DNA from: Hermodice carunculata
Taxonomy: Eukaryota; Annelida; Polychaeta; Eunicida; Amphinomidae
Length of the DNA stretch: 64,000 nt
Assembly: GCA_964020975.1 (NCBI GenBank)
Contig: OZ026625.1
Coordinates: 41,124,093 to 41,188,092 of the forward strand
Direction: 5' to 3'
The position numbers and the translations under genes were made by a program. The notes under the pieces are model-generated. The model saw only the letters and a list, made by a program, of their open reading frames with translations, had not been told where the DNA came from and ran no database searches. Each line of letters opens with the position of its first letter. Position 1 is the stretch's first letter. Shown piece after piece: positions 1 through 14,281 of the stretch.

Positions 1-188
1 TTAATTCATTTGAAAGTCTGCAGAAAGCATTTATACATAATTTACCAGAACTGAAAGCAGATTATGATTAAGGCAGCTGAACTTATCCATTTACTGAATA
101 CTGACATTAAGCTTACACAAGATTCAACGAAAGTAAAATCATATTAATTTATGCACTTTCTCACCCGTATCCATGTTAATTTTGACAG

Positions 189-925
189 ACAAGCTAAAAG
201 GAGATTCAATAGATTATGAAGATGAATGGATTGACGCATGGAAGGACAATGAAGGTACTTTACATCCCATACCTATAATCTTATCGAACGTATCTCTTTG
301 TCACCATGATCACAGCCAAGAGAAAATCAAATGCACTTTGAAGAACCCAGAGAACAGCACCTGACTATGATCATTAACATAATCTTGCTCGTCTGCATAC
401 CAACATATTCCTGTCAAGGTTTTACTGTGCAAATGCCCACGCTTATGTACACTGACACAGTCAAGTGCTGTCAGATGGGGAAAAATAAATCCCACTATTT
501 CATTCCTGCCAGATTTCCAGTTGTTACATGTAGTTTACTATATTCGTCTGGTATCGTGGGGAAAACAAGGGAACAGATAATGTTTGATAAATAAGAAGAC
601 GTGATCAGAATTACAACTTCGTTCCAGACTAAAGTAAACAGAAATAATGACAAATATATTGCATACCAAGTTTGAATGGGGGAAAGTAAAGTTGTTAGGG
701 ATATATATATATATATATATATGTCGGTTCCATTATTTATGAAGCCGCTGTATCTGAATATGTAACATCATATATAACATCTATCATCTACGCAACTTTT
801 CAGATAGCAAAGAAGAAGAACTGCTTGAGAAGCTTGAAAAGTCTGTTTTCAAACTCAAGAAAAAGTATGCCAAGGAATTAAATTCGAGGAACATTGGCGA
901 TCTGTTATCAAGGGAAGTCAAAATG
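189..925 (+). CDS. ACBP-like unit 1, C-terminal part (exons 189-254 and 804-925)
   Basis: Exon 189-254 (66 bp, phase 1-1) encodes a segment ending in WIDAWKDNEG, which matches the helix-3 W..AW..LKG region of ACBP. Exon 804-925 (122 bp, phase 1-0) encodes a Lys-rich helix containing FKLKKKYAKE, which fits ACBP helix 4 ending in KKKYG. The exon with helices 1-2 that should come first is not in bases 1-188, so it lies outside the window. The acceptors (tttgacag, acttttcag) and donors (gtactt, gttagt) are plausible. Confidence 0.6.
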
Positions 926-3900
926 GTTAGTATATGTGTCTGTGTAACATCCGTTCTCGTGGATATTCTTTTCCAGCAAAATATACTCTACTCCAATCGC
1001 ACATAACAATAACTACAAGTGGCTTACTTTCTCTTTGCCACATGGGGACGAAGATTTCGAATAGTTTGCCAACTTATCCATGTGATATGCGAACCGCCTC
1101 AATTTGCATAAAAATCCCAAATTGCGAACTGGAATTGTCTTGCTTGCAGATACTACTTCTGCAGGCACAATCTGATATGAAAACCTTTCATGTCTGCATG
1201 TTAAACAATTACCAGGCTACAAATATGCCGGGCTCGCTGATGCTATTTGATACAGTTAACAATTTTTGAGATTTAGCTTTGATGTTTACCTCATCTGTTA
1301 TTATAAGCAACCTTTTCATTTCACAAATCACATCTCGGTGAATAATTGCTGTGTACAGTAACTATTGCATTTTTTGTATAACCCGAGTATAAGTGCAAAT
1401 TGTATTGCAGCGTATGATATTGACAAAACAAAAAAGAATATAGACACACACGCACACACACACACACACACACATGTATACATGTGTGTGTGTTTATGGA
1501 AATTTTATACATATATATATATATATATATATATTAAATTCCCATAAACACTCTACATTTATTGCAAAATGTGTTAAATGAGCTGAAGAAACCACGCTAG
1601 AGTTAAACTTCGTATGTCTAAGTTTTTGATAACGCATAAATTGCTTTTTCGCTGACGACTTTTTAATCGAAATGCGTTTCAATAATTTACTTAAACACAC
1701 TTTTCAGAAAATATCAGAAGCGGAGATAAAATGGAGATTTGCTGCCTTGCCCGCGGGGGGTGATGAAGAGAAGGAACTTTTTGCTAACTATTATCAAGCA
1801 AAATATGGGGATTATGCAACAGGTATTAAATTAATTGCCGATTGATAAAACATAAAGAAATATTTGTGGAAATACAGATGGAATTTGTACAGTTTGTACA
1901 GATAGTTGTACGACCGACACCAACATACTGAACCATTATGTAGGAATTTATGTTACGTCTTCTACCAGTACCTGTACGCAAAATTTAAAAAAAGAAGCAG
2001 AAGCCTAAAACAGTTCTCGTCCTTCGGTGTTTCGTATGCAAACAATGTAAGGGACTTTTTTTGGTGGGGGTGGGTGGGTGGGGAGTAATTTATGCTCAGG
2101 AAATAAGTATTTCCTTTCATCAATGAATTGGAGGCTAATTGAAGTGTCCCAAACTTGTCAAAGATTCTATGGAAATGTACACGGCAAAGAAATGTACCGC
2201 TTGCAAAGCGATGTTCAGTCGTCCTGGCTGACACGCTCCATAAGCGAACAATATATTGTTTCCGTTCTTTTCGAATGTCGGCATCTATTTCAAGACCGCT
2301 TTAAAGTATTTTCCGTGGAAAGAAAAACAACACATTTATATCATAACACCAGACTTGTGCAATTTTAAGTGTTTACATAAAGAGCTAAGAGCCAGCACTT
2401 GACCTTCATCTGTTGCAGAGTTAGACAGCAGATTATACAAAGCAACCCCAGAAAAGGTACAGGCCTGGAAAGATCTTAAAGGTACAGTGACAAGTGCGAT
2501 TACCGCTCGATGTATATCGTTTCCTCACATGCGTTGGTATCATACATTGGAATCACGAATGTACGGGATACACGTAAAATTAGGCATTTTACTGTGGACA
2601 TACAAAGTAATACATGGAAGTTTTTTCCTTGCATGATTCTATTGAAACATATAGACGTACATGCGTAATTCGGTAAAAACGTGCTTGTTTGTAAGCACAC
2701 CAATCCCTAAAGGTTTACTTAACGTATCATGTCATACAAATATTTAATCAACTATAGTGATGCGAATGATTACTACAAGATTTCTAGTTGATTCTCACAA
2801 AATATTGATTTATTAGACGTACATTATTAGCTTTGTGTCTGGTATTCTGCCACAGGGACATCTCGCTTGAAAGCTGCAGCAAAATTCCTTTTGGACGCAA
2901 CAATTGTCTATTCCAAATACCCCAGCACAATGACCAGAGATGCGAACATCCGGGATCTTAGTCCAACCTGGAGCAGAGTAAGTTCTGTACAGGAATATAA
3001 ACACAATTTCCACACACGTTCCCACCATTGCATAACGAGTGTGTTACAGTTGGTTCTTGCTTGTTCAATGGCAAATGAATAAGCGACAACGATGTGCTAT
3101 GGACTGCACTTCTCCAGCTGTGCATTTACTGCGTGCTGTATAGTCTGAGAGTATTAATGTGTGTTCTGTTCATTATGGCCCTGTGTCCCAACAATTTCCT
3201 TCCTAGCCCCCAGCACCTCCCTGTTCAAATCGCACAGCACCTTCTAGACGTAAACTGTCATCTGTTTAATGTTGTCATTCGATTTCCTGTTCATAGACAA
3301 CAGTTTTATTAAAAATTAAAAAAAAAATGTAGAAATACTGAATTTCCCATAGCATGGCATGGAGGACGTGTTTCAAAAGCACTCGCTTCAAGCAGTTCAC
3401 ACATCTCTGCAAAACCTGGGCGTCGACTGTTTTAAACCTCGTACTATCGAAACCCGTCCTCCATGCCACGACTAGGGGGAATTTCATTTGTCTTCCCAAT
3501 GTATAAACACTTAATCTTAACTTAAATCCCTATTCACATCTGCAAACTTGCTGTTTCAAAAGTAGTACAATGTTTGCTGACCTGATTATGTTGCGCTGAT
3601 CTTTTTGCCCGTCACGAAAAATATCACGCAGCGATCTCCCACATTGTGTGAAGGATTGCGCACGATCTCCCATGGGTAAGTGCCTGACAAAAGGCTTATT
3701 ATAATGGCACGTTCCGAGGCACCAGCGTTCCTTGGCGCCCCGCCCGAGCTACCAAAACCTACTGTTTCACTCTTAATATGACCAGGAAAGGGTTATAGTG
3801 GATTTTGAAAATATTATAATTTTGTTGTGTTCAGATATGCGATTTAGTAAGGCTGACTACAAATAGTACTACCTTGCGTGCCAACAATTAGTTCGTAAAC

Positions 3901-5507
3901 CTTTAATGTACATGTATCAGCTGTTGAATTTCTCGATCAATCATAATAAACTCAATAACATTTTGATATTGTGTGTGACAACATATCAGTGTGAAATGCA
4001 TGAAGGGTCCTATGTTATTTTTATTATAGATATCCATGGGGTTGACGCTAGGGACTTTATAAATACTGATATTTGTCGCTCGACATAGAATAATTCTGCC
4101 CTTCTGGTGCATCGTGTTCTGAATATCAACAACTCAGGTTAAGGTGAATCTGGATTATGGTATTCTGTGGCAATGTACGTGTGATTATTTCTATTCACAG
4201 GAGTTTCAATTATGCGCGTACTTTGCCAGGAACTTTGCAGTGATGCCGCTAATGGAGGAATGTGCCACTCTCAAGGCCATGTATAAGCAAGTTACCGTGG
4301 GCGACTGGGGGCAAAGTAAGTTATGTATTGCATACTGAGACTTCACACTATTTTCATTCGACACAATCAGGCTGTTTTGTCCCATATAGAATTGCAATTT
4401 ATACCCTTAAATTGAATCAGAGAGTGTCTTGGTTTCGTTGATCTTCGTGGCTACTTTAGAATATTATGGCTGGGAATCTCAAACAGGCTGTGTATGGCCA
4501 GCATTGTGATAAGCAAACCTTTAATGAAGTATCATTCTGGTTTCACTGGGAGCCAGGCATCTTATCTGGCAAAATCACCACAAAGGTCAATACTGGCACT
4601 ATAATTATTGTGCATTGAAGCGGACTTTGGTAGGAACAAAATCACTCATGCTTGCATTTAAGACATTCCGCGTGTCTTGTGCCAGTCACGCCCGCACTGC
4701 AAATATCCGACATGCCACCTCACACACCTGTTACTCAGTTGTTTCTTAACACAGTTTCTGTCACGGTTTCCTCCGTTCATGTAAGCAAATAGAATCAATC
4801 AATCGCTTGTCGTAAGGTATTGTCTTTATCTACTAATTCGAACGTATGTCTATATCTTCCAGAATCACAGGAATACACAGATCCACTGAACAAGTACATG
4901 GTATCTAAATGGCAATTATACAAAGGTACATTTACTTTCAAATTCGACAAATGTAAGCTTAGGGGTTCGACTGCAATTGGAGACTTGGCAAACCACACAG
5001 TGTAATTTCCTTTCGAATTTCACAAATGTAAGCTTATGGCTTCGACTGGAATCGAAGACTTGGCAAAGGCAGTGTATCCTGTCACTAAGGCCTGAATGTC
5101 TTGTCAAGAAACTAATTCTGTGTGTAGGAAATATCTTCCTTCTTTCCAGACGATTTTATGATTAATATAATTTTATCAACTTGTGATAAATTGTTTGTTA
5201 TATGTGTTCTTCTATTCCCCAGAAACTGTTACGTTTCTGGGTTGAAGTCATGAAACGATAAAAATTGTATTTCAAAAGCAATGAAAATACTAATAAAGTC
5301 AAGAATTAAGTACTGTGCCAAGAAATATCTAACAGGTCAAAACAAATATTTGATTCAAATTTCTTCTTCTTCTTCTTCTTCTTCTTCTTCTTCTTCTTCT
5401 TCTTCTTCTTCTTCTTCTTCTTCTTCTTCTTCTTCTTCTTCTTCTTCTTCTTCTTCTTCTTCTTCTTCTTCTTCTTCTTCTTCTTCTTCTTCTTCTTCTT
5501 TGTATTA

Positions 5508-5586
<79 letters not shown>

Positions 5587-8500
5587 CATTATTATTATTA
5601 TCACTAGTAGTAGTAGTAGTAGTAGTATCATTATTATCATTATTGGGTGACAAAACTTAGCCGTGCCGATGCGAACAGAAACGAACGGAATGCCATTCGC
5701 AAGCACAAAAGCTTTCCGTTTACAACCTAATTCCGTTTTCCTTCATTGACTAGTATATGTTGCTTGTAAACTGATCTAGTTTTGGATGTAAACACCAGCA
5801 CATGATGTCCGTAACCTGACATAGTTTTGAATGATTACACGGGAATTTAGAGTTAATAATCGAATCCACCTTTGCCTGCATACATAGGAAAGGAGTTTCT
5901 TAATCATACCTGCCTCCTCGAGTAAATAACCTAGAAACATGATATTTTACATCTTCATTCAGTTTTGCATTTATACATTGATATAAGGAAATGTTGACCG
6001 TTTTCCATATTCATGTTTCTTGGCATCATCAGTTTACTTATTGATAAGAGCCGTAACCTGTATGATAGTATGTTTACAAGGAAAATGTGGCTGATCAGCG
6101 AGGCTTTAATGCCAAACACGGATAACACACTGTTATCTTTGTGCACACAAGCAGCGGATGATATTTTAATTAAAGTTGAAAATTCTTTTGCGGTCATATA
6201 TGATTATTACACAACATAAATGTATTTAAAATTGTAGCAAAACTTACTGTAGATCATGTGTTATATGATGCACTGAACCATCATTTATTGTTTGTAAAGA
6301 TTAAACAAATTCATACAGACTTATGACGTTCACGCCACAGTATTATATTTATTGTTTTAGGTATGCCCCCTAACGAGGCTGCCAGACAATATATTGATCT
6401 AACCTATGATGCGGTTGCCAAATATGGAGTCATTTTCAACGTTGACGGAGAATACGGAATCCCCATGGTTCTCAAGCAGGTGAGATACATTTATAATAGA
6501 TCCATGTATATAAACATATTTGCTTTTCATACACTGGTGTGTGTATATCAGACATCCAGGTTCAAATCACCAATTTAGATCGTGATAAGATTGAATATAA
6601 GACAGTCATATGTCATTAAATTGTATTTTTCTTAACAAGTTCTTTAGAAAATGTACGTCGCACTATGAACGATTGACCTTCTACTTAACAGACCTTTTTT
6701 ATCATTTGCATAGAATTGCACAAAAAGCTCTATAGATGAAGCAACATTTAAAATTCACACAATTCAACCATAAAGGTCAAATTGCTTCTCTTTCCGTATG
6801 CTAATAAAGTTATGTCAAGTGGAAAAAATATACGCTTATATATGATAAAATGTTGATTATTACAGTTATTCAAGAAATCACAGGAGACCGTAAAAAATCT
6901 GAAGTACGAGCTGAGCCTGACAGAAATGTCCGCCCTTCAGGCTCACTACTTTCAGGCTAAATATGGAGCTTATAAAAATGGTAAGTTGTCTGAACATTTT
7001 ACACTTGAGTCATCATGTTAAAATTGGTCATCAGTTTAAACTGACCTTTGCGCTCACAAAGCATGAATATATAAGTTATCAAGTGGGTCGTATTATTTGA
7101 AATCTAATGAAGTTGCACGTTTTGATTCTTCATTAGATGCAGAGAACAGTATTTTTGGGCAAAAGCGCAGAATGCCAAGCTATGGAAATACCGATTGTTA
7201 AAGTACATGTGCCAACTTCAGTGGGAAAAAACAGCATGAAAGCATGTGTCAACCCATATAATAGCTTCTATTCAAAATATGTTACATTTAGACCTAAGAG
7301 TGACAAAAATGACGTGTACATATATATATATATATATATATTAAATACAACGTGCCAATGATCAAATGACTTAGGCAAACTGATTTTTGTATGTCCTTGC
7401 ATTTTAGATCATGTGGTTGTTGAAGTCGTAAAAGGCAAAGATGAACAAAAAGCAATCATTAAGAAATGGAAGGATCTGAAAGGTATGCTCTTACAAAATG
7501 TGGTACGTTTATATACAGTTGTTTTCTACTGCTATCATATGTGAATCCGCTAGTAATTTCCTTACAGGGTGGATATGTTTTCCTGTAATTACTAAGAGCT
7601 GAATTACAGCGGTTTCTACTTCAATCATTTTTAATCTACGTCACTTCACATAAGCTAGCAACATTAGTATATCAACAACCAAAATTTGATGTATCCAGCC
7701 AAGAACATTACATTTTGCTATTAGAGAGAAACCTTGTGCTCCTTTTGCAAGATATGCGCAAGGAGACGGCAATGACACATTACAACAGATTGGTCAGCAC
7801 ATATAAGGCAAAGTATGGGGTGACTTACAAAAGTTTCAAGGAAGAGGAAATATGCAACGTGGAGGAATCAATGAAAGATGTAAGTATACAACTTTAAAAA
7901 TCTGCATCAAAAGCCATAGGGCTATAACTAGCTATACAAGAAGAGTCGTAACATAGGCACCTACTTTAGTAGAATGTCTTGCTAAAATGAAACAAGTAGT
8001 GGTACAAATATTATGTCTGGCAGGGCAAACATTCTGGATCATTATTCAGCAATCATTAACAAATTGTGGTCATATGTCATAGTGAAGGAACTTGCCTTGC
8101 TGAAGCAGTCTGCACAAGTTAAAACAATTTTTCGCTGATAAACCTATCGGAGTAGATATATGTTACAGAAATTGAAAGTTTATTTTCACAGTTGCCCAAT
8201 GTCCTTGCATTCATTATAATATACTACATAACGTACAATGAACGTTTGAATCTTTTACAAAGAAGATCCAATTTGCTGTTACGAATTCTGGAGGCTTTGA
8301 TAGAAGACTCGGTATTTTTTAGAAAAGTTGCTAATAAGAATCATTTTCAGCCAATGTTAACATCCATCATTTGTTTGAATTTTATTTTACAATTAACGTA
8401 AATAACTTATGAAACCATTTGTTTAGTCACTTGCTGAAGCCATGGAAACCTTTAGCAAGTACAAAAACTGCCTGACTGCCTCACAAAGAGCAAGACTGAT

Positions 8501-8828
8501 TGCATTAGCACACCAGGCTTCCGCCGGTGACTATTCCGAGAAAACAAGCACCACTGGTATGTACACCAATTTATAAGGTGACTTTTCTCATTTTGTATTA
8601 CGTTTTGATATGTTTATTTCATTTCAACATCAACCCCATGTTTATGCCCTCCATAAATGACGTTTATACTTGGGGAATCAGCAATAATGCATTTAAACTG
8701 TACAGTATAAAGGTGATGGTTCTAGGCATGTTGGTCAAAAGTTACATACCTCGTTATTTTGACCTGACGAGATTAGGGAAGGTGGAATATTGCAGACGAT
8801 TTAAACATTCATCGCAGTCAACATTTCA

Positions 8829-8884
<56 letters not shown>

Positions 8885-11800
8885 CGTACAGATTGTACAT
8901 ACTGACGTTTGCAGTAGAAATCAAATATGCACTGATAAACTGTATCAGGAGTCTCATAATATTTCATATCCCAAATCTTTACTTTCTTCAAACAATTCCT
9001 GTGTGTCTATGAGCGTACTGAATATTTGGCTTTAGATTTATAGTAAACAAAACAACATTTTGTGTGTTTGTGTGTGTGTGTGTGGGGGGGGATCCAAATT
9101 GCTTAAGAATTGTTTTATATATTCGACGTACAGTATTCATGTAACTCTTTTTGTACGCGATACATACAACTTGTGGACATGATTTTAACATCCGAGAAAA
9201 ATATTATTATGAACCTTATCAAAGCACATCTATTTATTTTGCATGTGAAACAGAAAAATCTGCATCCAGCATAAGCAGCAGCAGTACAACTAAAAAAACG
9301 GGAGGGGAAACTTCCGTAAGCAGTGAAAAGAAAAGTTCCTCAAGCAAAACGAGTACCACCTCTGGGTCCAAAGAAACTGCAGAGAAGAAGGAACATAAAA
9401 GAACATCAAGTTCAGTTAGCGACACAAGTACTGCAAGTACAGGCACTACTGCGAGCGAAGCGACTACTACCTCAGAATCAAGTAAAAGTGAGACAAAATC
9501 AGCATCCACAGCAGAAGAGGAAAAAGCCAAAAAAGAAGCTACTACGAGCAAAACCGAGACGACAGAAAAAGCGAGCAAGAGTGCGAAAACTGGCGCGAAG
9601 AAAGAACACAAAAGAGAAGCGAGTATAGCAAGTAAAGCCAGCACAACAAGTGAAGAGAGTACTGCTAGTGAAGCCAGTACTACTACTACAAAAAGCTCAG
9701 AAACAAGCAAAAGTGATACAATATCTGCATCAGCTGCTACAAAAGAGACCAAAACAGCAGGCTCAACCAGTGATGAAACAAGTAAAAGTAAGAAAAAATC
9801 TATTTCAGCTGAAAAGAAAGAGACCAAGCAAACAGCCTCATCTAGCGACGAAACAAGCAAAAGCGAGGCAAAATCTGAAGCAGCTGCAAAGAAAGAGACC
9901 AGTAAAGCTGCCTCAATCAGTGCTGAGATAAAGCAAAGTGAGAAAAAAACTAAATCAGCTGCAAAGAAAGAGACCAAGCAAACAGCCTCATCCAGTGATG
10001 AAACAAGTGAAAGTAAGAAAAAATCCATATCAGCTGCAAAGAAAGAGACCAAAGATACAGCCTCATCCAGTGATGAAACAAGTAAAAGTGAGAAATCTAT
10101 ATCAGTTGTGAAGAAAGAGACCAAAGATACAGCCTCATCTAGTGATGAAACAAGTAAAAGTGAGAAAAAATCTGAATCAGCTGCAAAGAAAGAGACCAAA
10201 GATACAGCTTCATCCAGTGATGAAACAAGTAAAAGTGAGATAAAATCTACATCAACTGCAAAGAAAGAGACCAAGGAAACAGCCGCAAGCAGTGATGAAA
10301 CAAGTAAAAGTGAGACAAAATCCACCTCTGCCGCTAAAAAAGAGGATAAAACTACTACTGAGAAAGAACAAAAAGAAGAAACGAGTGAAACTACTACGAC
10401 AACCGAGGCTAAAAGTGAAACAAAATCAAAATCTGCTGCTACAAAAGGGGAGAGTAAAGCAGCTTCCATCAGTACTGAGAAAAGTGAGAAAAAATCTAAA
10501 TCAGCTGCAAAGAAAGAGACCAAAGATACAGCCTTATCCAGTGATGAAATAAGTAAAAGTGAGATAAAATCTACATCAACTGCAAAGAAAGAGACCAAGG
10601 AAACAGCCTCAAGCAGTGATGAAACAAGTAAAAGTGAGACAAAATCCACCTCTGCCGCTAAAAAAGAGGATAAAACTACTACTGAGAAAGAACAAAAAGA
10701 AGAAACGAGTGAAACTACTACGACAACCGAGGCTAAAAGTGAAACAAAATCAAAATCTGCTGCTACAAAAGGGGAGAGTAAAGCTGCTTCCATCAGTACT
10801 GAGAAAAGTAAGACCGAGAAAACATCGTCTGAGGCTGCAGAATCTAGTTTGATTTCACAAGACGACTCTGCTTCAACCACCTCGAGCATACGCAGTTCCG
10901 GATCATACGTATACTGCTTTGATCGGAAATTGCTTGATACAAAAATCAGAGAGGAGTGGAAGAAGCTACAAGGTAATTACATCTTCTGCATGTAACACAA
11001 ACAAACGTTAGAAGTCTGACAAGTTTTGTATTTGTGTCTTTTTGCCCAGAACCACTTCCTTGTAGTCGATACCCTATTTCGCAGTCCGAACTCTTTACTC
11101 TCCTTAAGCTAACATGTCCCTGTCTAACCTATATACATATGGAATTACTATTGTCCATCTTGCACACGTTCATCTGTAAAATTTTGACATAGGCTGTATT
11201 AGCCCAAATAAATTAAAGGGTCTTCAGCGGGTAACTACTCAACATGTTTCGGAGCCTTTTACCCGTACATGTCTCTCTGAATAGCGGCTCCTTGTCTAAG
11301 CTAAATATTCATTAGTGACAAAATCTAAACATTTGTTTGCTGTAACTCAGGGCCAGTTGCCTTTTTAGTTCACTGCACATAGTTTAGCTAGTTTATTTGT
11401 CTTTTACCATTGCTATTGCCGTTTGACCATTCACAAAATTTTTATATTTTCGACTTATAATTGAATTTTCTAAGACCATTTTGCACTTCCTGCTGATATT
11501 CGTGTATTTTCTAAATCCATGGCGCATCCCTGTTCAAACTCGTTACACTTTCCAAAACCATTGCGCACTTCCTGTTCAAATCAGTTATATTTTACAAAGC
11601 CATTGTGCACTCCATGTTCAAACACATTACATTCAAACACATTACATTTCCCAACATTAGTCTACCCTTTCTGTTTAGACTTTCAGACGGTGTATTATTT
11701 ATATGTCTATTGTACCTATTCTGTATTTTTTTCTTCACTATAATACTTTCAATAATTTGTAACAAGTTTCAAATCCCTGCTAATATTGTGCTTGGACAGT

Positions 11801-14222
11801 TTAACCTTTCGGACAAAGACATTAGTATAAACAGATATATATATGCTTATACTTTTTGCCACTTAAAAGAGTTCATAATTGCAGTAATGAATTTCTTGAT
11901 CATTTGAATTTTTTGTGAGCAGATCAAAAAAAGATAATGTTGTAAAAATGAATATCTGAAAAGTACGACGACATTGCATTCATTTGCTTTCTAGACACAC
12001 ACGCACACACACATACACCCACCCACACACACCCCCTATATAGGGGTCTGTAGTTACAGCTAGATTAAAGCTCTTAAATTATGCGTGCGTAAATACGAAA
12101 AAAAGATATAAGCAAAGTAAAAATGGCTACTTTTTTATAACGTAATGCACGTAGGCAAATGTCCAGTCACTTTCCTAATAGCCACCAAAGACATGCACCC
12201 ATCCAGTATTAAATCATATAAACATCGCCGAAATGCGCAAAATTAGGCCAAAACAAGCACCAATGCATTTTTAAAGTAATACTATTCCCTGTGGTACAGG
12301 AGGTGCTGACAATAATAAAAGAAGCGTACAGAAATAGAACTGTCAAACAAGAATGATACATATTGGTACTGTTCATGTGATGCATGTCGCAAGGTATTTC
12401 TGATATGTAAAACTTTCAGATACATTTTAACACCAATGTCTGCACTATGACAGTTATATTTCTTGCTTCATGCCAACTGTCCGTTGCCGTGAAAGCAAGC
12501 AAACCCAAGGATCCCTTCTTGTGTATCGTCTGCCTATGACATATCAGCAGGATGTGATAACGGAGATGTCTGCGCATTTTCGCATGTCTAGTATTCGCCT
12601 ATTCTTGACTTTTACTTGCCTATTTATCCTTTTGACATAAGTCACGAACAGATTGGTGCGGCCTATAATTGCTAACACAGTCTCAAATTTTGTCAAATAT
12701 TTTTACAAACGATGATACAGCATTGCGTACTTACAGGTATTTCGTCTAGCGATGCCGCCAGGATGTTTGCTGAGCAAGTCAGAGGAGTGGAAACAACAAG
12801 CATTACGAGCATGATAACCAGTGCGGTTTATGAGGGCAAAATAAACTCAGTTGTGTCGGGTGAGTCTTTTGCAGCCCCCCGCCCCCTTAAAACGCCAAAA
12901 GGAAAACAGTTTGATGCCCCAAATATATTCAATAATCATGGTACTGCATTGTTTCTAGTCTATATCTTTATTTCATGTAAAGACTCGTCACATTTGTTCT
13001 AGCAGATAACAGCTTCAATGATTTCAACAAAACTTGTCGTCAAGGTAAAAACAAAAACAAAAGAAATGATGGAGAATGTTAAGTTTGCACATTTCTGGTG
13101 TTATTTGACATTAATCTGTTATACAAAGCTTTAGGTGCCGTTCATCAAAAACAATACATTTGAAGACCAAAAAAAAAAAAAAAAAAAAGAGAAAAGCGTC
13201 ATTGAACAATTAAGAATACTAAGTCTTTACTTGACGCCAAGGGGTTTGTTCATTGGTTATAATTGTCAACATTCTATGCTATGCTTTATATTCACAGACA
13301 AGTTGGTATTGATAACTGGCATCAGTAATTCCCTGGGGATTAGTATTGCTAAGATTGCTCTCAGCCACAGAGCAACGGTGAGTATTGTGTTCTGGTGATA
13401 TAAACAGTATATTGCTGGCCTATGTTATACCCCAATACAGGCAATAAGTACTTAGAAAACATTCTGCAAGTGTGAAAGTTATGCTGATGCTGCGTTACTT
13501 TTTCATATTTATCGCTGCATTGACCGGTTGTATTTATCGTCCAGTAACAGGCTAGTATCACTGAATACCATGTTACACGACTAAACCGCTACTCGCATCA
13601 TATAAATTACATGGCAGTTTGATCTCTGCTACTGTTAAAAACAACTGACTCCTTTCATTTGTGCCAAGCCCATGCCACTAGAACACTACACCTTACACTT
13701 ATAAGTTTTATGGCACAGTTATTAGTTTCAAAAGTATGTAATATCAGAATTTCATTATAATGAGTACCTTTTTTTCGTAGCATATACTTACAACATTATT
13801 TCATAGATTTGAAAAAAATGGTATTGTAAATATAACGTTATACTTATACCTATGTAATAGCAAATCTGACATGTAAACAAGAATCACTGCGGTAACCTGT
13901 ATTATAATTGAAATAATGGTTTTAAAAGGTAAAAATACCCTGCCCTGCTAAATACTTAATGTTTACTACAGGTGCTTGCTGTGTCCAGCCAGTCATCAGA
14001 CCTTAAGGCTTTGTCTGACGCCGTTGAAGCAGCAAACAGCAACTGGAAGAAGAGACTTCTGACTCAGAAGGTGAATATCAGGCGTCCTGGTTGTGTCAAT
14101 ATATGTATGTCTGAGGTTCTCATGAGAAAGCTGCCTCCTCAATTGGTAATAGTAGCTGTCTTTTCATGCAAGACCCCCATAAATTTTATAAAATAAATTT
14201 CATAAGATAAGTTAGAAAAACG

Positions 14223-14281
<59 letters not shown>

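Noticed and set aside
5281-5706. Open frames of poly-Ser/Tyr, poly-Lys/Asn and poly-Arg/Ile
   Set aside because: Artefacts of the (TTC)n-(TTA)n microsatellite.
9234-10889. 551-codon minus-strand open frame
   Set aside because: It is the antisense shadow of the Ser/Lys repeat exon; its Val/Ser/Leu composition is just the complement of the repeat.
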